Source: Novosphingobium sp. SG751A (GTDB lineage: Bacteria; Pseudomonadota; Alphaproteobacteria; Sphingomonadales; Sphingomonadaceae). Taken from it: DNA of 64,000 nucleotides. The translations under genes and the position numbers were made by a program. The notes under the pieces are model-generated. The model made no database searches. It was given only the letters and a program-made list of their open reading frames with translations, and had not been told where the DNA came from. This document shows, one piece after another, positions 59,570 to 64,000 of the stretch (position 1 is its first letter; each line of letters starts with the position of its first letter). Location: assembly GCF_013149295.1 (NCBI RefSeq), contig NZ_JABGCB010000009.1, positions 185,200 through 249,199 of the forward strand, in the 5' to 3' direction.

Positions 59570-60700
59570 ATGTCTGGGAATTCTTCCTTCGCGGCCCTGC
59601 TGCCCGCCGATTGGCGCGGCGGCCGTTTCCTTGGCCGTGTGCAATTGCCCGAAGGCCCGACCCCGATTCTGGTGGAGGGCGGCATTGCCTATGACATGTC
59701 GGGCGTGGCGCCCACGGTATCGGAACTGGTCGAGTGCCTGCCTTTGAGCACCTCGGCGGGTCGCGCTCTGGGGCCGCTTGATGAACTGGATGCGCCATGG
59801 CTCAGCCCGGTGGACCTTCAGGTCATCAAGGCCTGCGGTGTGACCTTTGCCACCAGTACGCTGGAGCGCGTGATAGAGGAGCGCGCGCGCGGCGATTCGA
59901 GCAAGGCTCTGGAAATCCGCGCCCGTATCGAGGGACGCGTGGGCGGCTCGATACGCTCGGTCGTGCCCGGTTCGGTCGAGGCCGAGGCGCTGAAAGAATT
60001 GCTGATCGCCGATGGGCTGTGGTCGCAATATCTCGAAGTCGCCATCGGGCCTTACGCCGAGGTCTTTACCAAGGCGCCGGTGCTGGCCACGGTCGGCGCG
60101 CTGGCCGAGGTGGGCGTGCGCAGCGACAGCACATGGAACAACCCTGAGCCCGAAGTCGTGCTGCTGGTCGATGCGGGCGGCAAGGCGGTGGGCGCGATGT
60201 TGGGCAATGACGTCAACCTGCGCGACATCGAAGGGCGCAGCGCGCTCTTGCTGGGCAAGGCGAAGGACAATAACGCGTCCTGCTCGCTTGGCCCGCTGGT
60301 GCGCCTGTTCGACGACAGCTTTTCGATTGACGATGTGCGCAATGCCGAGGTCGATCTGCTGATCGAAGGGCTGGAGGGTTATCGCCTTGAGGGCCATTCC
60401 TCGATGCGCGAAATCAGCCGCGATCCGCTCGATCTGGTGCGCCAGACGCTGAGCGAGCATCAGTATCCCGATGGCTTCACGCTGTTTCTGGGCACTTTGT
60501 TTGCCCCCACGCAGGACCGCGACGATCCGGGCCGCGGGTTCACGCATAAAGTCGGCGATGTCGTGACGATCTCGACACCCAAGCTGGGCAAGCTGGTCAA
60601 CACCGTGGTCACCAGCAAGGAAGCCCAGCCCTGGACGCAGGGCATTGCCGCGTTTTACGCCAATCTGGCCGCTCGCGGTCTGCTGGGAACGAAAGCATGA
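59570..60700 (+). CDS. xylX: 2-keto-3-deoxy-D-xylonate dehydratase
   Basis: A 376-residue fumarylacetoacetase-fold protein closely resembling Caulobacter XylX: LGRVQLPEGPTPILVEGG, LQVIKACGVTFATSTLERVIEERARGD, WNNPEPEVVLLVDAGGKAVGA, GNDVNLRDIEGRSALLLGKAKDNNASC and the end NLAARGLL. It produces alpha-ketoglutarate semialdehyde. The ATG at 59570 follows GGAGAG; upstream frames contain the operator and are not coding. ATGA overlap with xylB. Confidence 0.93.
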   Translation: MSGNSSFAALLPADWRGGRFLGRVQLPEGPTPILVEGGIAYDMSGVAPTVSELVECLPLSTSAGRALGPLDELDAPWLSPVDLQVIKACGVTFATSTLERVIEERARGDSSKALEIRARIEGRVGGSIRSVVPGSVEAEALKELLIADGLWSQYLEVAIGPYAEVFTKAPVLATVGALAEVGVRSDSTWNNPEPEVVLLVDAGGKAVGAMLGNDVNLRDIEGRSALLLGKAKDNNASCSLGPLVRLFDDSFSIDDVRNAEVDLLIEGLEGYRLEGHSSMREISRDPLDLVRQTLSEHQYPDGFTLFLGTLFAPTQDRDDPGRGFTHKVGDVVTISTPKLGKLVNTVVTSKEAQPWTQGIAAFYANLAARGLLGTKA

Positions 60701-61488
60701 GCGCTGTTGACAATGCGCGCGCGATCTACCCCAGCCTTGCGGGCAAGCGCGTTTTCATCAGCGGCGGCGCCAGCGGCATTGGCGAAGGCTTTGTCGAAGC
60801 CTTTGTGGCGCAGGGCGCGCATGTGGCTTTCTGCGACATTGCAGAAGAGGCAGGAAAGGCGGTTGCAGCCCGCCTGAACACCCCCCATTCTCATACTGGC
60901 GCGGCCTTCGCGCCGGTGTTCTTCCCCTGCGACCTGACCGATATCGGAGCGGTTCAGTCGATGATGGCAAAGGTGGAAGAAGCGCTGGGCGGCATCGACG
61001 TGGTGGTCAACAATGCCGCCAATGACGACCGGCACTCCGTGGCCGACGTCACCCCCGCCTATTGGGATCAAAGCATGGCGGTGAACCTGCGCCATCAATT
61101 CTTTGTCGCGCAGGCCGCCGTGCCTTCGATGAAGCGTTCGGGCGGCGGGGCGATCATCAACCTCGGCTCGATCAGTTGGCATCTGGGCCTCCATGATCTG
61201 GTGATCTATCAGACCGCCAAGGCCGCCATCGAGGGTATGACGCGCGGATTGGCGCGCGAGCTGGGCCGCGACAATATCCGCGTCACCAGCATCATCCCTG
61301 GCAATGTCAAAACCCCGCGTCAGGAAAAATGGTATACGCCCGAGGGCGAGGCCGAGATCGTCGCCGCGCAATGCCTCGATGGCCGCCTCTTGCCGCATGA
61401 CGTGGCGGCACTGGCGCTGTTTCTGGCTTCGGACGATGCGCGGCTGATTACGGGGCATGAATATTGGGTCGATGCGGGGTGGCGATAA
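60697..61488 (+). CDS. xylB: D-xylose 1-dehydrogenase (SDR)
   Basis: A 263-residue short-chain dehydrogenase similar to Caulobacter XylB. NAD-binding GGASGIGEG (23-31), NNAANDDRHSVADVTPAYWD (105-124), catalytic Ser158/160 with Tyr171 and Lys175 (YQTAK), and the ending TGHEYWVDAGWR. It oxidises D-xylose to xylonolactone. Its stop overlaps the xylC start. Confidence 0.93.
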   Translation: MSAVDNARAIYPSLAGKRVFISGGASGIGEGFVEAFVAQGAHVAFCDIAEEAGKAVAARLNTPHSHTGAAFAPVFFPCDLTDIGAVQSMMAKVEEALGGIDVVVNNAANDDRHSVADVTPAYWDQSMAVNLRHQFFVAQAAVPSMKRSGGGAIINLGSISWHLGLHDLVIYQTAKAAIEGMTRGLARELGRDNIRVTSIIPGNVKTPRQEKWYTPEGEAEIVAAQCLDGRLLPHDVAALALFLASDDARLITGHEYWVDAGWR

Positions 61489-62345
61489 TGACCGTGCAAT
61501 CTGTCTGGGCGCTGGGCGCCACGCTGGGCGAAGGCCCGGTCTGGGTGGAGCGCGACGCGGCGCTGTGGTTCGTCGATATCAAGGCGCCGGCGATCCATCG
61601 CTTCACCCCCGCCACGGGTGAGCAACGCAGTTGGGCCGCGCCCGCGCAGGTCGGCTGGGTGCTGCCCAGCGCGCGCGGCGACATGATCGCGGGTTTGCAG
61701 AGCGGCGTGCATCGGTTTGATCCCGCCACGGGCGCCTTTTCGCTCCTCGCCGCGCCTGAGGCCCATCTGCCGGGCAATCGCCTGAACGATGCCACCGTGG
61801 CGGGCGATGGCGCAATCTGGCTTGGGTCCATGGACGATGGTGAGGCGGCGGAAACCGGGCGCTTTTATCGTCTGGATGGCGCGGGATGCGCCGATAGCGG
61901 CCTGCCGCCGGTGTCGATCACCAATGGCCCGGCCTTCTCGCCCGATGGCGCCACGCTCTATCACAATGACACGCTGGGCCGCAAAGTCTGGGCCAGCACG
62001 GTCGAGGAGGGGCGCGTTGTCGCCACCCGTCTGTTTGCGGACATTGACGAGGGTTATCCCGATGGTCCCTGCGTCGATGCCGAGGGTTGCGTCTGGGTCA
62101 GCCTCTTCGCGGGCTGGGGCGTGCGGCGCTATGATCCGTCCGGCGCTTTGATGCAGACGATCCGCTTGCCCGTCGCCAATATCACCAAGATCGCCTTTGG
62201 CGGGCCGGATCTGCGCATCGCCTATGCTACGACCGCCGCCAAGGGATTGTCGGCAGAGGAGCGCGCCAAGCAACCTTTGGCAGGCGCCTTGTTCGCCTTT
62301 GATCCAGGCGTGGCGGGGCAGGCGGGCGTCTTGGCCCAAGTATAA
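61488..62345 (+). CDS. xylC: Xylono-1,4-lactonase (SMP-30 family)
   Basis: A 285-residue SMP-30/gluconolactonase-like beta-propeller. LGEGPVWVERDAALWFVDIKAPAIHRF (about 10-36) includes the metal-binding Glu; NRLNDATVAGDGAIWLGSMDD and YPDGPCVDAEGCVWVSLFAGWGVRRY carry the other metal ligands. It opens xylonolactone to xylonate. Starts on the xylB stop (TAATG). Confidence 0.92.
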   Translation: MTVQSVWALGATLGEGPVWVERDAALWFVDIKAPAIHRFTPATGEQRSWAAPAQVGWVLPSARGDMIAGLQSGVHRFDPATGAFSLLAAPEAHLPGNRLNDATVAGDGAIWLGSMDDGEAAETGRFYRLDGAGCADSGLPPVSITNGPAFSPDGATLYHNDTLGRKVWASTVEEGRVVATRLFADIDEGYPDGPCVDAEGCVWVSLFAGWGVRRYDPSGALMQTIRLPVANITKIAFGGPDLRIAYATTAAKGLSAEERAKQPLAGALFAFDPGVAGQAGVLAQV

Positions 62346-62364
62346 GAAACTACGGGAGAGTTTG

Positions 62365-63777
62365 ATGCAGGATGCTTCGCAAGGTCCCGTCAATACGGGG
62401 CTGATCGCCATGATTGTGGCGGTGGCCACAATCGGCGGCTTCATGTTCGGTTACGATTCAGGCGTCATCAACGGCACGCAAAAGGGGCTGGAGGCCGCCT
62501 TCGACCTTGGCAAGGTGGGCATCGGCATCAATGTCGGCGCGATCCTTGTCGGCTCCTCGGTGGGCGCGTTTGGCGCGGGGCGTCTTGCCGACCGGATCGG
62601 ACGGCGCGGGGTGATGAAACTGGCTGCCGTGCTGTTTCTGATCAGCGCGCTGATCGCCGGGGCGGCGGGTTCGTCGCTGGTGTTCATTCTGGCGCGCATC
62701 ATCGGCGGCCTTGGCGTGGGCGCGGCCAGCGTCATTTCGCCGGTCTATATCTCCGAAGTCGTGCCCGCCCATGTGCGCGGCCGCCTCTCCAGCGTACAGC
62801 AGGTGATGATCATCACCGGCCTGACGGGCGCCTTTGTGGTCAACTACATCCTTGCGCAGGTGGCGGGCGATTCCACCGCGATCCTGTGGGCCGATCAACC
62901 TGCGTGGCGCTGGATGTTCTGGCTTCAGGCTTTGCCTGCCGCGATCTATTTCGTCGCGCTGATGTTCATTCCCGAAAGCCCGCGTTACCTTGTTGCGCAG
63001 GGCGATGATGCGGGCGCGCAAGCCGTGCTGACCCGCCTGTTCGATGGGGATGTGGCGCGCCGCATGGTGGCCGAAATCCGCGCCAGCCTTGCCGCCGACC
63101 ACCACCGCCCGCGCCTGTCCGATCTGATCGACAAAGCCACCGGGCGTATCCGCCCCATCGTGTGGACCGGTATTGGTCTTGCCGTGTTTCAGCAACTCGT
63201 GGGCATCAACGTGGTGTTCTATTACGGCGCAACGCTGTGGCAGGCGGTGGGCTTCTCGGAAAGCTATTCCTTGCAGATCAACATCTTGTCGGGTGTAGTC
63301 TCGATTGCGGGTTGCCTCGCTACGCTGCTGCTGGTCGACCGGGTGGGGCGCAAGCCGCTGCTGCTGGTCGGTTCGGCGGGTATGGCGGTTACGCTGGGCG
63401 TCGTGGCATGGGCCTTTTCCACCGCGATCCACGGCGCCGACGGCTCGGTCAGCCTGCCGGGGCATAATGGCGTGATCGCGCTCCTGGCGGCCAATGCCTA
63501 TGTCGTGTTTTTCAACATGAGCTGGGGTCCGATCATGTGGGTCATGCTGGGCGAAATGTTCCCCAATCAGATCCGTGGCTCGGGGCTGGCGGTTTCGGGC
63601 TTTGCCCAATGGATCGCCAATGCGGCCATCTCGGTCAGCTTCCCCGCGCTGGTCGTCTCGCCGGGGCTGGCGGTGGCCTATACCGGCTATGCGCTGGCGG
63701 CGGCGGCGTCCTTCTTCTTTGTCCGCGCCATGGTGCGCGAGACAAAGGGCGTCAGTCTGGAGCAGATGCAGGGATGA
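62365..63777 (+). CDS. MFS sugar:proton symporter, probable xylose importer
   Basis: A 470-residue sugar-porter-family transporter. It has GGFMFGYDSGVINGTQ (helix 1), GRLADRIGRRGVMK, PESPRYLVAQG, VFQQLVGINVVFYYGATLW (helix 7, with the QQ-x-G sugar-binding motif) and RVGRKPLLLVG. It resembles XylE/GLUT-type importers. Located 19 bp after xylC behind GGGAG, so it belongs to the xylX operon; sugar is inferred from context. Confidence 0.88.
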   Translation: MQDASQGPVNTGLIAMIVAVATIGGFMFGYDSGVINGTQKGLEAAFDLGKVGIGINVGAILVGSSVGAFGAGRLADRIGRRGVMKLAAVLFLISALIAGAAGSSLVFILARIIGGLGVGAASVISPVYISEVVPAHVRGRLSSVQQVMIITGLTGAFVVNYILAQVAGDSTAILWADQPAWRWMFWLQALPAAIYFVALMFIPESPRYLVAQGDDAGAQAVLTRLFDGDVARRMVAEIRASLAADHHRPRLSDLIDKATGRIRPIVWTGIGLAVFQQLVGINVVFYYGATLWQAVGFSESYSLQINILSGVVSIAGCLATLLLVDRVGRKPLLLVGSAGMAVTLGVVAWAFSTAIHGADGSVSLPGHNGVIALLAANAYVVFFNMSWGPIMWVMLGEMFPNQIRGSGLAVSGFAQWIANAAISVSFPALVVSPGLAVAYTGYALAAAASFFFVRAMVRETKGVSLEQMQG

Positions 63778-63782
63778 ACGAA

Positions 63783-63808
63783 AAACGGGGGCTTGGCGGC
63801 CCCCGTTT
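63783..63808. terminator. Terminator between the sugar transporter and the mannonate-dehydratase-like gene
   Basis: Stem AAACGGGGGC / GCCCCCGTTT with loop of about 6 bases, followed by C-TTT on the plus strand. Positioned 6 bp beyond the transporter stop and 28 bp beyond the convergent gene. Confidence 0.8.
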
Positions 63809-63835
63809 CTTTATGACTGATGATGCCTATCGGCC

Positions 63836-64000
63836 TTACCAATTCCACATGGTACCATCTTCGAGTCTTGCGACGGGGAGGTATGCGGGCTTGTAGGGAT
63901 ACTTGGCGGCGAGTGTTTCGTCGATGTCGACGCCGTGGCCCGGCGTGTCGCCGACATAGAGCATGCCCTTGTCGAAGGTGTAGTCGTGTGGGAAAACCTC
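63836..64000 (-). CDS. D-mannonate dehydratase-like enolase, C-terminal end only
   Basis: The last 54 codons of a minus-strand gene that continues past the window. The readable part ([25 protein letters not shown], then [18 protein letters not shown] and stop) matches the C-terminus of ManD/RspA-type enolase-superfamily enzymes, which dehydrate sugar acids such as D-mannonate. The specificity needs the missing catalytic part. It converges on the xylose operon and could extend the sugar-acid theme. Confidence 0.75.
   Translation of the reverse strand, partial: EVFPHDYTFDKGMLYVGDTPGHGVDIDETLAAKYPYKPAYLPVARLEDGTMWNW

Noticed and set aside
1..64000. CRISPR arrays, insertion sequences and rRNA
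   Set aside because: No regularly spaced repeats, transposase motifs or rRNA sequence were seen on reading either strand.

Overview
This 64 kb window is from a GC-rich alphaproteobacterium. It most resembles a sphingomonad such as Novosphingobium or Sphingomonas: it has several TonB-dependent receptors, a sphingomonad-plasmid-type replication protein, and xylose genes very like those of Caulobacter. Identifications are by eye from protein motifs and remembered family sequences. No database search was run.

Positions 1-642 are chromosomal: a DUF1178 gene and an intact tRNA-Arg(CCT). The last 17 bases of the tRNA are repeated exactly at 42435-42451. Between the two copies lies a P2-like prophage of about 41.8 kb whose integrase sits next to the tRNA.

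The prophage layout, left to right, is as follows. An early/integration operon on the minus strand (661-3200) holds int, small proteins, an Ogr-type late activator and a CII-like protein. A divergent cro/repressor switch (3736-4912) has a palindromic operator. Cargo at 4934-9360 includes an ImmA/IrrE protease, a beta-family protein and an sce7726-type putative nuclease. The tail operon W-FI-FII-E-E'-T-U-D runs on the minus strand at 9545-15691. A 5.5 kb plus-strand cargo block (16042-21180) carries a glycosyltransferase and a full FecI/FecR/FecA-type surface-signalling system. Next come gpV, the lysis genes with an Rz1 gene embedded in Rz, a beta-helix tailspike and H-I-J (21256-29039), a small membrane-protein cargo gene (29235-29876), and S-R-X-L-M-N-O on the minus strand with P-Q on the plus strand (29809-38115). 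The right arm has a DNA adenine methyltransferase, a frameshifted parDE pair, a TPR protein and a replication-initiator-like gene. A 19-bp inverted repeat lies just before each late-operon start (W, J and the divergent O/P) and is probably the late-activator site.

Right of the prophage are cysB and a serine acetyltransferase, then a catabolic cluster (44985-63777). It contains a GH3 glycosidase, a TonB-dependent receptor, a DUF1593 hydrolase, a transporter, a LacI regulator, the three gentisate-pathway enzymes, a decayed sulfatase, and the Weimberg D-xylose genes xylD, xylX, xylB and xylC with a sugar transporter. The palindrome TAGCGCTA occurs upstream of the receptor, between the LacI gene and the gentisate genes, and between xylD and xylX, so one regulator may link them. 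Together the genes could take up an aromatic xyloside (for example gentisic acid xyloside, a plant metabolite), split it, and degrade both halves. The window ends inside a mannonate-dehydratase-like gene.
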